From contig NZ_FKLA01000009.1 of NCBI RefSeq assembly GCF_900078395.1, positions 1,192,614 to 1,256,613 on the forward strand: 64,000 nt of DNA, in the 5' to 3' direction. The number at the start of each line of letters is the position of its first letter. Positions within the stretch are counted from its first letter, which is position 1. Source of the stretch: Anaerotruncus rubiinfantis. Its GTDB lineage: Bacteria; Bacillota; Clostridia; Oscillospirales; Ruminococcaceae. The notes under the pieces are model-generated. The model searched no databases and was not told where the DNA came from. It was given only the letters and a program-made list of their open reading frames with translations. A program made the translations under genes and the position numbers. This document shows positions 26,811 through 35,601 of the stretch, in pieces.

Positions 26811-28124
26811 TCAGGCGAGCGGCCGGGCGAGGACCCGCTCAATCCGGCGGTCATCCATTGCGGCGACGGTGAATTCCACCAGCCCGACTGTGACCGAGGG
26901 ATGTTCGTCTGCGGCGGGAATATGTCCGAGCGTATCGATAATGTAACCTCCGAGCGTGTCGTAGTCGCCGTCGGCGGGAAAGTGGATTTGGAAAAGCTCC
27001 TCCACCTCTTCGAGCGGGACGGTTCCGTCGATCGACCAGGAACCGTCGGACAGCGCGCTGATTTCTTCTTCCTCGTCGTCGTATTCGTCCTGAATATTGC
27101 CGACAATCGATTCGATGAGATCCTCCATCGTGACCATGCCGGCAGTGCCACCGTATTCGTCAACCACGATGGCGATCTGCACCTTTTCTTCATTGAAACG
27201 CGAAAATAACGCGGTGCAGCGGCTGCCTTCCGGGACGAAGATCGGTTTGCGCATGTGGTTTTCGAGAGAGAACGGAACATCCGGGTTTTCCATCACCAGG
27301 CCAAGCAGATCCTTGACATAGAGCACGCCAACCACATCGTCGAGTTTGCCGGCATAGACCGGAATGCGGGAGAACCCCTCCACAGTCGCCGCGCGGATCA
27401 CCTCGGTAAGCGGGGTATGCAGTTCGAGGGCGACCATTTCGGTGCGATGGGTCATGATTTCCCCGACCGTGCGGTCGTCGAACTCAAAAATATTGTTGAT
27501 CATCTCGCGCTCGCGTTTTTCAATCGTGCCGGATTCATTGCCCGCGTCAACCATCATGCGGATTTCCTCTTCGGTGACTTCCTCCGGTTTCTGGTGCGGG
27601 TCGACGCCGAGCAGACGCAGCACCGCGTTGGTCGAATAGGAGAGCAGCGCCACAAACGGACGTTCGACCTTATAGATGAACAGGAGCGGCCGGGCAATCG
27701 CGAACGAGATCTTTTCATAGCTGGTCATCGCGAGACGCTTGGGAACCAATTCTCCGAACACCAGAGTGAAGAAGGAGAGGACCATTGTGATGACCGCGAG
27801 CGAAACCACCCGCACCACGGCAGGATTGACCGGCGCGGCGCGCAGGACGTAGACGATGTATTCCGCGAAGGTGTCGGCCGCGACCGCCGAAGCGAGCAGG
27901 CCGGAGAGGGTTACGCCGACCTGGATGGTGGCCAGAAACTTGCTCGGTTCGCTTACCAGCTTTGCAAGGATGGCGGCGGTTTTATCGCCGTCGGCGGCCA
28001 TTCGCCGGACTTTCTGGTCATTCAGGCTGATGATGGCGATTTCGCTCATGGCAAAGAAAGCGTTTGTGAGGATCAGGGCAAACAGTAACAGGATGTAGAC
28101 CCATAGGTTGCCGTCGGGTTCCAT
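26811..28124 (-). CDS. CorC/HlyC (CNNM-type) membrane protein with CBS domains
   Basis: This 437-residue protein has the order DUF21/CNNM membrane domain with about four helices (1-190; FAMSEIAIISLND is the hallmark), two CBS domains (about 205-335; RIPVYAGKLDDVVGVLYVKDL) and a C-terminal CorC_HlyC domain (about 350-430). Family members are linked to magnesium or cobalt handling; the old hemolysin label is probably misleading. It stands alone between a convergent terminator and a divergent gene. Confidence 0.92.
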   Translation of the reverse strand: MEPDGNLWVYILLLFALILTNAFFAMSEIAIISLNDQKVRRMAADGDKTAAILAKLVSEPSKFLATIQVGVTLSGLLASAVAADTFAEYIVYVLRAAPVNPAVVRVVSLAVITMVLSFFTLVFGELVPKRLAMTSYEKISFAIARPLLFIYKVERPFVALLSYSTNAVLRLLGVDPHQKPEEVTEEEIRMMVDAGNESGTIEKREREMINNIFEFDDRTVGEIMTHRTEMVALELHTPLTEVIRAATVEGFSRIPVYAGKLDDVVGVLYVKDLLGLVMENPDVPFSLENHMRKPIFVPEGSRCTALFSRFNEEKVQIAIVVDEYGGTAGMVTMEDLIESIVGNIQDEYDDEEEEISALSDGSWSIDGTVPLEEVEELFQIHFPADGDYDTLGGYIIDTLGHIPAADEHPSVTVGLVEFTVAAMDDRRIERVLARPLA

Positions 28125-28422
28125 ATTTTGTCTCCTTTTTTGGTCAGAATGCGTGCATGCAATACAATATTATGGTAACGGGTGCGATGCTGGAAAGTCA
28201 ATCCGTAAAAAACGCATGAAACGGCCCTTCCACGGGATTTATAACAAAAGAGCTGGCATTTGGAACATTTCCCTTTTGCTGATGCCGGTTTTATGCTAAA
28301 ATAAGCGCAGGCAATTGGCGGCTGCCAATCGCGCCAAGCTGAAAAATAAGTTTAGAAACCGTTCAAAAGCATATAGCGGCGATATTTTGGACGGGGAATG
28401 CATTTTCCGGGAGATGTGTTTT

Positions 28423-29979
28423 GTGCAGACTAGAAATGAAAATAACACGGTGCGCGTGATTAAGGATGCAAAATATATGCAGTACGCGCTTGTGGTGAAT
28501 GGGCTGCTTGTCGGCGTTGCGGCCGGCGGTATCGCGGTCCTTTACCGTATTATGCTCGACCGCGGGGAAAAAATTCTGCGCTGGATGCTTGCGGCAGTGC
28601 AGGGAAATGGCCTTATGATCGCGGGATGGTTTGTGGGGCTTGTTTTTGTGGCGCTGCTGGTGGCGCGACTGGTTCGCTGGGAACCGATGATTTCGGGCAG
28701 CGGCATCCCGCAGGTGAGCGGAGAAATGAAAGGATACCTGCATCAGAACTGGGTCAAAGTGATCGTGGGGAAACTAGTGGGAGGAACGGCCTGCATCTTG
28801 GGGGGGCTGTCGCTTGGGCGCGAGGGGCCGTCTGTCCAGCTTGGCGCGATGGTGGGCAAGGGGATTTCCCGTCTGCTGCATCGGGTGAAGACAGAGGAGA
28901 AATACCTGATGATCTGCGGCGCGGGCGCCGGGCTCGCCGCGGCATTCAATGCGCCGCTTGCCGGCGTGCTGTTCGCGCTTGAGGAGATTCACAAGAACTT
29001 TTCAGCGGCGGCGCTGACTTCGGTGATGGTCGCGGCAGTCGCGGCAGACTTTGTGTCAAAGACGGTTTTCGGGCTGGATTCGGTCTTTCATTTCTCGGTC
29101 GGCCGGGTGCTTCCGCTCGATCACTATTGGCTGCTGCTTCTGCTGGGGGTGCTCATCGGCATCTGTGGAGCGGCCTATAACGCTTCTACGATGGCTTCTC
29201 AGCGGGCTTATAAGCATCTGCCGCAAAGCTTCCGGATGGTCATCCCGTTTTTGCTGGCGGGTGTGCTGGGGCTTACGATGCCGCTTACGCTCGGAGGCGG
29301 GCATGCGATGATCGAGCACCTTTACGAGGGCAATTTGCTGCTTTCCGGAGTATTGCTGCTGCTCGCGGTGAAATTTTTGTTCTCGCTTTTGTCCTTCGGC
29401 TCGGGCGCGCCAGGCGGCATTTTCTTCCCGCTGCTGGTCATCGGGGCATATATCGGCGGCGCATTCGGCCTGCTTGCAATCCGGTACTGCGGAGTGGATC
29501 CGGAATTGCTCAACAACTTTATCATCCTGGCAATGGCGGGATATTTCACCGCCATTGTGCGCGCGCCGGTGACCGGGATTATCCTGATTGCGGAGATGAC
29601 CGGCTCGCTTTCCCACCTGCTTTCCCTCGCGGCGGTGTCAATCATCGCCTATGTGGTGGCCTACCTGCTCAAATCCGAGCCGATTTATGAAAGCCTGCTC
29701 GAGAATATCCTGCGCAACCAGGGGATCGAGGAGCCGGAGGACACCGGTGAAAAAATCCTCACCACGGCCGTGGTGCAGCATGCTTCCGCGATCATCGGCA
29801 AGCGGGTGAGCGAGCTGGACCTGCCGTATAACTGCCTGTTGGTGGCGGTGAGGCGCGGCGGCCGCGAGCTGCTTCCGCGCGGAGATACGGTGATTATGGC
29901 GAGCGACACATTGGTGGCGCTGGCCGATACAAAGGACTATGCGGAAATCGCAGCGCAGCTGGGGGAGCTGTGCGTCTGA
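28423..29979 (+). CDS. CLC chloride channel/antiporter with TrkA-C domain
   Basis: This protein of about 518 residues has a CLC membrane domain with the selectivity motifs GSGIPQV, GREGPSVQ (gating glutamate present) and GGIFFP, then a C-terminal TrkA_C regulatory domain (about the last 75 residues). Gating Glu suggests a proton-coupled chloride or fluoride-type exchanger. I favour GTG at 28423, 9 bases after GGGAG; an ATG at 28414 lies too close to that site, and the frame is open back to 28315. Confidence 0.9.
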   Translation: MQTRNENNTVRVIKDAKYMQYALVVNGLLVGVAAGGIAVLYRIMLDRGEKILRWMLAAVQGNGLMIAGWFVGLVFVALLVARLVRWEPMISGSGIPQVSGEMKGYLHQNWVKVIVGKLVGGTACILGGLSLGREGPSVQLGAMVGKGISRLLHRVKTEEKYLMICGAGAGLAAAFNAPLAGVLFALEEIHKNFSAAALTSVMVAAVAADFVSKTVFGLDSVFHFSVGRVLPLDHYWLLLLLGVLIGICGAAYNASTMASQRAYKHLPQSFRMVIPFLLAGVLGLTMPLTLGGGHAMIEHLYEGNLLLSGVLLLLAVKFLFSLLSFGSGAPGGIFFPLLVIGAYIGGAFGLLAIRYCGVDPELLNNFIILAMAGYFTAIVRAPVTGIILIAEMTGSLSHLLSLAAVSIIAYVVAYLLKSEPIYESLLENILRNQGIEEPEDTGEKILTTAVVQHASAIIGKRVSELDLPYNCLLVAVRRGGRELLPRGDTVIMASDTLVALADTKDYAEIAAQLGELCV

Positions 29980-30007
29980 AAAATATCTGGAAGAAGATGG
30001 ATTTCTG

Positions 30008-30040
30008 ACAGCCGGAGGCGGTTTGCCTCCGGCTGTTTTG
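30008..30040 (+). terminator. Terminator after the CLC gene
   Basis: A perfect 12-bp stem (30008-30019 with 30025-30036) runs into TTTTG. Confidence 0.75.
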
Positions 30041-30080
30041 TAAAGTTTAGATAAAATTCATATAAAATATGCTCAAAAAA

Positions 30081-30089
30081 TGTTATAAT
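30081..30089 (+). promoter_or_regulatory. Extended -10 element for the cation/proton antiporter gene
   Basis: TGT followed by TATAAT at 30084-30089, 45 bases before the ATG, resembles the citrate synthase promoter. No clear -35. Confidence 0.45.
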
Positions 30090-30133
30090 AAAACATCATT
30101 AAAAAAGATGCGATTTGAAAGGGGCGTGAGAAA

Positions 30134-31525
30134 ATGACTTTCCTGGAGCAGTCCGCCAACCATTCCGCAGCTGTCATCCTGAGCCTGGCAATCATCCTTT
30201 TTTCTGGATTCCTTGTGACAAGGATCACCAAGAAGCTGCGGTTGCCGGATGTGACGGCTTACATTGTCGCCGGGATTCTGCTCGGACCTTATGTTTTTCG
30301 TCTGGTTCCGCAGGAGATGATCGATGGGATGGATTTTGTCACCGATATCGCGCTGGCCTATATCGCTTTTGGAGTGGGCAAATACTTTAAGCTCTCCGAA
30401 CTGAGAAAAAGCGGCAGACAGGTCATCCTGATTACGCTGTTTGAAGCGCTTGCAGCAGCACTTGCCGTCACATTGATGATGACTTTTGTTTTTCATTTAT
30501 CGGTGTCGTTTTCGTTGTTGCTTGGCGCGATCGGTTCGGCCACCGCCCCGGCTTCAACGATTATGACCATCCGACAATACCGGGCGAAAGGAGACTTGGT
30601 AAACACCATCCTGCAGGTGGTTGCGCTTGATGATGCGGTTGCGCTGATTGCGTTTTCCATCTGTGCGGCTATTGTGGGTGAGCTTGAATCCGGCTCCGGG
30701 AGCCTAAATTGGAAGCTCTTTCTGGAGCCGCTCCTGCTCAATCTGTTCGCTATCGGGCTTGGGGCTATCTGCGGCTATCTGCTGCGTTGGATCATATCTG
30801 CGCGCCGTACCCGTGAGCACCGGCTCATCTTAATCAATGCGGTCATCTTCAGCCTCACTGGGTTCTGTACGCTGCTCGATATTTCACCGCTGCTTTCCTG
30901 TATGGTGATGGGAACGGTTTATATCAATGTGATCGCGGATAAGGATCTCTTTAAGCAGGTCAACCACTTTTCGCCGCCCATTATGCTGCTGTTCTTCGTC
31001 CTTTCCGGCATGCGCCTCAATGTCCCGATGCTGGCCACTGCCGGGATGATCGGCGTCGGTTATTTCTTTGTGCGGATCATCGGCAAATATGTAGGCGCAT
31101 ATGCCGGTGCGGTTGTAAGCGGGGCTTCAGCCGTTATTCGCAATTACCTCGGTTTGGCGCTGGTGCCGCAGGCAGGTGTTTCAATTGGATTGGCGGCGCT
31201 TGGGCAGCGGATTCTGCCTGCTGGGGCGGGCGCATTGCTTTCTACCATCATCCTGTCGTCGGGGGTGCTGTATGAAATGGTTGGCCCGGCTTCAGCAAAG
31301 ATGGCTCTTCTTTTGTCCCACACGATTGAGGAGCCGCCGATTTCAGGGGGCAGGGAGTCAAAAAAAACGTCTGCCGCAAAAGAAAAAGGCCGGATAGCCG
31401 CATTGTCTCTGGAAAAAGACGGCGCGGCAAAACCCGCAGGAAAAAGCTGCGGCCCCAAAATAGTCCGCCGCGCCGGTGAAATGCCGCAAAAAGGAAAAGG
31501 GCGCCGCAACGGGCATCATGTCTGA
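30134..31525 (+). CDS. Monovalent cation:proton antiporter (CPA family)
   Basis: This 463-residue protein has about 12 transmembrane helices and the CPA pattern: GILLGPYVF near residue 50, GSATAPASTIM near 145 and VALDDAVALIAF near 170, with the paired aspartates used for ion exchange. A hydrophilic, strongly basic tail of about 65 residues follows residue 395. Sodium or potassium/proton exchange is inferred. Adjacent CLC and CorC genes give the area an ion-homeostasis flavour, though each has its own promoter or terminator. Confidence 0.9.
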   Translation: MTFLEQSANHSAAVILSLAIILFSGFLVTRITKKLRLPDVTAYIVAGILLGPYVFRLVPQEMIDGMDFVTDIALAYIAFGVGKYFKLSELRKSGRQVILITLFEALAAALAVTLMMTFVFHLSVSFSLLLGAIGSATAPASTIMTIRQYRAKGDLVNTILQVVALDDAVALIAFSICAAIVGELESGSGSLNWKLFLEPLLLNLFAIGLGAICGYLLRWIISARRTREHRLILINAVIFSLTGFCTLLDISPLLSCMVMGTVYINVIADKDLFKQVNHFSPPIMLLFFVLSGMRLNVPMLATAGMIGVGYFFVRIIGKYVGAYAGAVVSGASAVIRNYLGLALVPQAGVSIGLAALGQRILPAGAGALLSTIILSSGVLYEMVGPASAKMALLLSHTIEEPPISGGRESKKTSAAKEKGRIAALSLEKDGAAKPAGKSCGPKIVRRAGEMPQKGKGRRNGHHV

Positions 31526-31527
31526 CA

Positions 31528-31566
31528 GTTCCGCTTCACGTTTTTTGACGTGGGGCGGGAATTTTT
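31528..31566 (+). terminator. Imperfect terminator after the antiporter gene
   Basis: Arms TTCCGCTTCACG and CGTGGGGCGGGAA pair with one bulge and two G-T pairs, then TTTTTG. Confidence 0.55.
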
Positions 31567-31575
31567 GTTTTTCAC

Positions 31576-31603
31576 TTGCAAGCGGGCCGAAATGTGGTAT
31601 AAT
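31576..31603 (+). promoter_or_regulatory. sigma-A promoter for the PfkB kinase gene
   Basis: TTGCAA (31576-31581), 16 bases, TATAAT (31598-31603); 62 bases upstream of the ATG. Confidence 0.65.
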
Positions 31604-31665
31604 TTTGTTAAAGTGGGGTAGTTTCGAAATCGAAGGGATTTTCGAATGAAATTGGAGTGTGTACT

Positions 31666-32700
31666 ATGAATTTTGGCGGTGAACAAAGGGAATTTGACGT
31701 CATCAGCTTTGGTGAGATCATGCTGCGGCTTTCCCCACCGGGACTCGAGCGGCTCAGCCAGTCAGAGCTTCTGGAGAAGCGGCCGGGCGGCAGCGAGCTC
31801 AATGTGGTTTCGGGCATTTCACTCCTGGGGCTGCGTACCGGTATTGTGACCAAGATTCCGGACAATGACATGGGGCGATTCATCAAAAATAAGATCCGTT
31901 TCTATGGCGTGAGCGACGACTATCTTATCTATGATTCCTCCGAGCGCGCCCGCGTCGGCATTTATTATTCCGAAAGCGGCGCTTATCCGCGCAAGCCCGC
32001 GGTTCTCTATGACCGGGCGTATTCTTCGATCAACAGTATTTCGATTGGGGAGATCGATCCGGCAATCTATCAAAGTACCCGCGTTTTTCATACCAGCGGC
32101 ATCACACTCGCGCTGAGCGACCAGGTGCGGGATACCGCGGTCGAGATGGTGAGGCGCTTTAAGGAAAACGGTGCGGCGATCTCGTTCGATGTGAACTACC
32201 GCGCGAACCTTTGGGACGAAGAAACGGCCCGAAAAACCATCTGCAAGATCCTGCCGTACATAGACATCCTGTTCGTTTCAGAGGAGACCAGCCGCCGGAT
32301 GATGCAGCGCTCGGGTACGATGGAGGAGATCATGCGCGGTTACTGCGAGCAGTTCGGCTGCCGGATCGTCGCGTCGACCCAGCGCAAGGTTAAAAGTCCG
32401 AAATGCCATTCGTTTAATTCGATTATCTACTCCCATGCGGAGGATAAAATTTACACCGGCCGTCCATTCGAGGATATCGACGTGGTCGACCGGATCGGTT
32501 CCGGCGACGCGTATGTCGCGGGTGCGTTGTTCGGCTTGCTCAAATATGACAGTGTCCAGCAGGCGGTCGACTATGGCAATGCGATGTCCGCTGTGAAGAA
32601 TACCACCCTGGGCGACATGCCCGCTTCCGATTTTGCGGAGATCAGCCGGGTGATCGCGGCGCACAACTCCGGCGTTGCTGGGGACGAACTCAACCGGTAA
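31666..32700 (+). CDS. PfkB-family sugar kinase, possibly 2-keto-3-deoxygluconate kinase
   Basis: This 344-residue kinase has the PfkB N-terminal signature RPGGSELNVVSGISLLGL and the C-terminal DRIGSGDAYVAGALFGL, whose GSGD aspartate is the catalytic base. The overall pattern is closest to 2-dehydro-3-deoxygluconokinases, but ribokinase or fructokinase activity cannot be excluded. ATG at 31666 follows TTGGAG. It is monocistronic with its own promoter and terminator. Confidence 0.87.
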   Translation: MNFGGEQREFDVISFGEIMLRLSPPGLERLSQSELLEKRPGGSELNVVSGISLLGLRTGIVTKIPDNDMGRFIKNKIRFYGVSDDYLIYDSSERARVGIYYSESGAYPRKPAVLYDRAYSSINSISIGEIDPAIYQSTRVFHTSGITLALSDQVRDTAVEMVRRFKENGAAISFDVNYRANLWDEETARKTICKILPYIDILFVSEETSRRMMQRSGTMEEIMRGYCEQFGCRIVASTQRKVKSPKCHSFNSIIYSHAEDKIYTGRPFEDIDVVDRIGSGDAYVAGALFGLLKYDSVQQAVDYGNAMSAVKNTTLGDMPASDFAEISRVIAAHNSGVAGDELNR

Positions 32701-32715
32701 AACCAGAGAACAAAT

Positions 32716-32746
32716 AAAAATCCCCGCCGGTCGACGGGGATTTTTT
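32716..32746 (+). terminator. Terminator after the sugar kinase gene
   Basis: An 11-bp stem (32716-32726 with 32735-32745) leads directly into a T-run; the AGGAGG of the next gene begins immediately after it. Confidence 0.8.
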
Positions 32747-32759
32747 AGGAGGTTACCCA

Positions 32760-33071
32760 ATGAAAATGCTCCCATATCTCTTGCTGTGTGTTCTGCCGTT
32801 TTATCTGCTTCCGCCGTTTGGGGGCAGCACTGGCTTTTTCATCATCGCATTGCTTCTTATTATGCCGCTCTGCTGCTTTTTGGGCGGGTTCCTATACACA
32901 GCCGGACATCCGTTTTGCTGGTATTTTCCGGTGCTGGTCGGGGCGTTCATGCTTCCAACCATCTGGATTTTTTATAACGAATCCGCATGGATCTATGTTC
33001 CGGCATTTGCGGCCGTAAACCTGTTGGGATGCTTGTTTGGGCTGCTGTTCCGCAGGTGGAAAGATCGTTGA
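32760..33071 (+). CDS. Small hydrophobic membrane protein
   Basis: This 103-residue protein is almost entirely hydrophobic, with about three to four membrane helices and a short basic end (RRWKDR). An AGGAGG site 7 bases before the ATG supports translation. I do not recognise the family. It lies between the kinase terminator and the Phe leader promoter, so it may be read only by read-through. Confidence 0.65.
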   Translation: MKMLPYLLLCVLPFYLLPPFGGSTGFFIIALLLIMPLCCFLGGFLYTAGHPFCWYFPVLVGAFMLPTIWIFYNESAWIYVPAFAAVNLLGCLFGLLFRRWKDR

Positions 33072-33097
33072 ACTTGTAGGAAAAATGAAAAAAACGC

Positions 33098-33125
33098 TTG
33101 ACAGATTGTATAATCTTGCTATAAT
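33098..33125 (+). promoter_or_regulatory. Strong sigma-A promoter of the aro/phe leader
   Basis: Consensus TTGACA (33098-33103), 16 bases, consensus TATAAT (33120-33125). Transcription should begin near 33132, placing the leader peptide about 28 bases into the transcript. Confidence 0.85.
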
Positions 33126-33159
33126 GAGGATAACAAAAATCCATTCACGGAGATTTATC

Positions 33160-33273
33160 ATGAACAGACCGAATGCACAACAGAATCGATTTTTCGGCTT
33201 TTTTAGCTGGGGCTTTTACTTTAGCACCGGCTTTTTTTGCTGCGAAAATAGATTGTGTTTGATGAGCAGGTAG
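33160..33273 (+). CDS. Phe-rich leader peptide of the DAHP synthase/P-protein operon
   Basis: This 37-codon frame starts with ATG six bases after CGGAGA. Codons 11-26 (33190-33237) contain eight Phe codons, seven of them TTT, plus one Trp and one Tyr, in the pattern FFGFF...FYF...FF. It lies between a consensus promoter and a Rho-independent terminator directly ahead of the DAHP synthase and chorismate mutase/prephenate dehydratase genes. That is the layout of classic pheA-type attenuators, in which ribosome stalling at Phe codons prevents termination. Composition and location make it very likely a regulatory peptide rather than a functional protein. Confidence 0.85.
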   Translation: MNRPNAQQNRFFGFFSWGFYFSTGFFCCENRLCLMSR

Positions 33274-33311
33274 GTTCTGGAATTTCCAAAGATTTTTCAG
33301 AAATTGTTGTA

Positions 33312-33344
33312 AGAGAACTCATTGACGCAATGGGTTCTCTTTTT
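33312..33344 (+). terminator. Attenuator terminator ahead of DAHP synthase
   Basis: A 12-bp stem with one G-T pair (33312-33323 with 33329-33340) is followed by TTTT, 39 bases after the leader stop codon and 54 bases before the DAHP synthase ATG. A GGTTCT (33274-33279) right after the leader stop can pair with AGAACT in the left arm and is a candidate antiterminator element. Confidence 0.8.
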
Positions 33345-33397
33345 GTATGTGCGAAAATGGGGCCCATGCGCATGAAACAGATTTGGAGGAACAAAAG

Positions 33398-34417
33398 ATG
33401 ATCGTAATCATGAAACCCGGCACCCAACAGAAGGAAATTGAAAAGCTCTCCGACGCGCTCACTGCAAAAGGTGTGGAGGTAAATCCCGTCATCGGTAAAA
33501 ACCTGATTATCCTGGGTCTGGTCGGCGATACCAGCAAGCTTGACGATACCTGGATCGAAGCCAACCGCAACGTCGAACGGGTCATGCACGTGGCAGAGCC
33601 GTTCAAAAAGGCGAATAAGATGTTCCATCCCGAACCGAGCGTGATCGACGTGCGCGGCCAGAAGATCGGCGGGGACAGCCCGCTGGCGGTGATCGCGGGC
33701 CCCTGCTCGATCGAAAGCGAGGCGCAGATCTGCGGCATTGCCGAACAGGTCAAGGCGCTCGGAGCCAATTTCCTGCGCGGCGGCGCCTTCAAGCCGCGCA
33801 CTTCTCCATACGCTTTCCAGGGGCTCAAATACGACGGGCTCGAACTGCTGATGGAGGCGCGCGAAAAGACCGGATTGCCGATCGTCACCGAGATCATGTC
33901 GCCCTATGATATCGAGGTTTTCGTCAAGGACGTGGACATCATCCAGGTCGGCGCGCGCAACATGCAGAACTTCGAGCTCCTGAAGGAGCTCGGCCACACC
34001 GACAAGCCGATCCTCCTCAAGCGCGGGCTTTCCGCCACCATCGAGGAATGGCTGATGAGCGCCGAGTATATTATGTCAGGCGGCAACGAGCGGATTATCC
34101 TCTGCGAACGCGGCATCCGCACCTTCGAGAACTACACCCGCAACACGCTCGACCTTTCCGCGATCCCCGCGGTCAAAAAGCTGAGCCACCTGCCGGTTGT
34201 GGTCGATCCGAGCCACGCATCGGGCAAATGGTGGATGGTCGAACCGCTTGCGAAAGCGGCGGTCGCGGTCGGCGCGGACGGACTCATCGTCGAAGTGCAT
34301 AACGATCCGGCCAACGCCCTGTGCGACGGCCAGCAGTCGATCAAACCCTGTGTGTTCGGGGAACTGATGGAAGAAATCCGCGGCATCGCCAAAGCGATCG
34401 GCCGTAACATTGCATAA
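33398..34417 (+). CDS. aroF: 3-deoxy-7-phosphoheptulonate (DAHP) synthase, class I beta
   Basis: This 339-residue enzyme starts the shikimate pathway by condensing PEP and erythrose 4-phosphate. An N-terminal ferredoxin-like domain (about 1-70, IVIMKPGTQQKEIEKL) precedes the barrel, the layout of the Thermotoga/Bacillus type with allosteric control. Core motifs: AGPCSIES, RGGAFKPRTSPYAFQG and DPSHASG. ATG at 33398 follows TGGAGGA by 7 bases. It is first in the operon controlled by the Phe leader and is followed 19 bases later by the P-protein gene. Confidence 0.95.
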   Translation: MIVIMKPGTQQKEIEKLSDALTAKGVEVNPVIGKNLIILGLVGDTSKLDDTWIEANRNVERVMHVAEPFKKANKMFHPEPSVIDVRGQKIGGDSPLAVIAGPCSIESEAQICGIAEQVKALGANFLRGGAFKPRTSPYAFQGLKYDGLELLMEAREKTGLPIVTEIMSPYDIEVFVKDVDIIQVGARNMQNFELLKELGHTDKPILLKRGLSATIEEWLMSAEYIMSGGNERIILCERGIRTFENYTRNTLDLSAIPAVKKLSHLPVVVDPSHASGKWWMVEPLAKAAVAVGADGLIVEVHNDPANALCDGQQSIKPCVFGELMEEIRGIAKAIGRNIA

Positions 34418-34436
34418 GGACTGGGGAGGAAACAGC

Positions 34437-35555
34437 ATGTCGGAACTGGATGGCTACCGGAAGGAAATCGATGAGATAGATGCCGCGCTCATCCGGCTGT
34501 TTGAACAGCGGATGGATGTGGTGCGCAAAGTCGGCCGCTACAAAAAAGAAAACCATCTGCCGGTTTTGCAGGCGGGCAGGGAGCAGGCGGTCTTGCGGCA
34601 GGCGGTGGAGCACCTGCAGGACAAGGGGTACGCGCAGGACGCGGCCCGCTTTATGAATGCCGCGATGGAGATTTCCCGCGCGGCCCAGCGCCGGGACATC
34701 GAACCGGGCGAACCGCCTGTCACCGCCGCGCATCCGCTCACCGGGGCGGTGGGATTCCAGGGGGTAGCCGGCTCCTTCTCGGAGCAGGCGCTGGTCGAGA
34801 CGTTTGGGGACGAACGCGAACGGATCGCCTATCCGGAGTTTGAGGACGTCTTTCGGGCACTGCAAAAAAAGGAGATCGACTACGGCGTGCTGCCGATCGA
34901 AAACAGCTCCACCGGCGCGATTTCCGCTGTTTACGACCTGCTTGGCAGCTATGGATTTTTCATTGTCGGAGAGCACTGCTGCCGCGTCAGCCAGAATCTG
35001 GTCGGCCTGCCGGGGGCGACGCTCAAGACGATCAAAACGGTCTACTCCCATGTGCAGGGGATCGAACAGAGTTCCACCTTCCTGAACGGGCATCGGGAAT
35101 GGGATTTGGTCCCTTACCATAATACGGCGGTGTCCGCCAAGATGGTGGCCGAATCCGGCGACCTCACCAAAGCCGCAATCGCGTCCAAACGCGCGGCGGC
35201 GCTTTACAGCCTTTCGGTCATCGCGCCGGACATTAACAACCGCCAGGACAACATGACCCGGTTCATTGTGATTGGCCGCACGTTGGAACCGGAGAACGCC
35301 GACAAGATCAGCGTTGTTTTTTCGATTGCGAACGAGGCGGGGAACCTTTACCAGACGCTGCGCACCTTTGCCGACAACCGGCTCAACATGGTGAAGATCG
35401 AATCCCGACCATTGCCCGACGCGGCGTGGAATTACCTGTTCTATGTGGATTTTGAAGGCAATATCGCGGACGATGCGGTGCGTGCGGCGCTCGAAAAGCT
35501 CTCCCGCGATTCGGTCCGCTACCGGCTGCTCGGGGCCTATCGCGCGGCAAAGTGA
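34437..35555 (+). CDS. pheA: Bifunctional chorismate mutase/prephenate dehydratase (P-protein)
   Basis: This 372-residue fusion converts chorismate to phenylpyruvate. An AroQ chorismate mutase (about 1-85, YRKEIDEIDAALIRLFEQRM) is followed by prephenate dehydratase (about 100-280, GVAGSFSEQA, then LPIENSSTGAI and DNMTRFIVIG with the TRF motif) and an ACT domain (about 290-370) with ESRP for Phe feedback binding. It follows DAHP synthase under the same leader. ATG at 34437 sits 7 bases after GGGGAGGA. Confidence 0.95.
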   Translation: MSELDGYRKEIDEIDAALIRLFEQRMDVVRKVGRYKKENHLPVLQAGREQAVLRQAVEHLQDKGYAQDAARFMNAAMEISRAAQRRDIEPGEPPVTAAHPLTGAVGFQGVAGSFSEQALVETFGDERERIAYPEFEDVFRALQKKEIDYGVLPIENSSTGAISAVYDLLGSYGFFIVGEHCCRVSQNLVGLPGATLKTIKTVYSHVQGIEQSSTFLNGHREWDLVPYHNTAVSAKMVAESGDLTKAAIASKRAAALYSLSVIAPDINNRQDNMTRFIVIGRTLEPENADKISVVFSIANEAGNLYQTLRTFADNRLNMVKIESRPLPDAAWNYLFYVDFEGNIADDAVRAALEKLSRDSVRYRLLGAYRAAK

Positions 35556-35560
35556 CGACA

Positions 35561-35601
35561 AAAAAATGGGCCTTCCGGCGAATTCGGAAGGCCCGTTTTT
35601 T
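35561..35601. terminator. Convergent terminator after pheA
   Basis: A 10-bp GC stem (35568-35577 with 35585-35594) is extended by an A6/T6 flank on both sides, so it works for both pheA and the minus-strand phosphatase gene. Confidence 0.82.

Noticed and set aside
33037..33273. Longer 78-codon version of the Phe leader frame
   Set aside because: The longer frame begins inside the upstream membrane-protein gene and spans the promoter. The ATG at 33160 has its own ribosome-binding site and lies after the predicted transcription start.
33132..33397. T-box riboswitch ahead of DAHP synthase
   Set aside because: I could not find the T-box consensus or a specifier stem; the Phe-rich reading frame explains the leader better.
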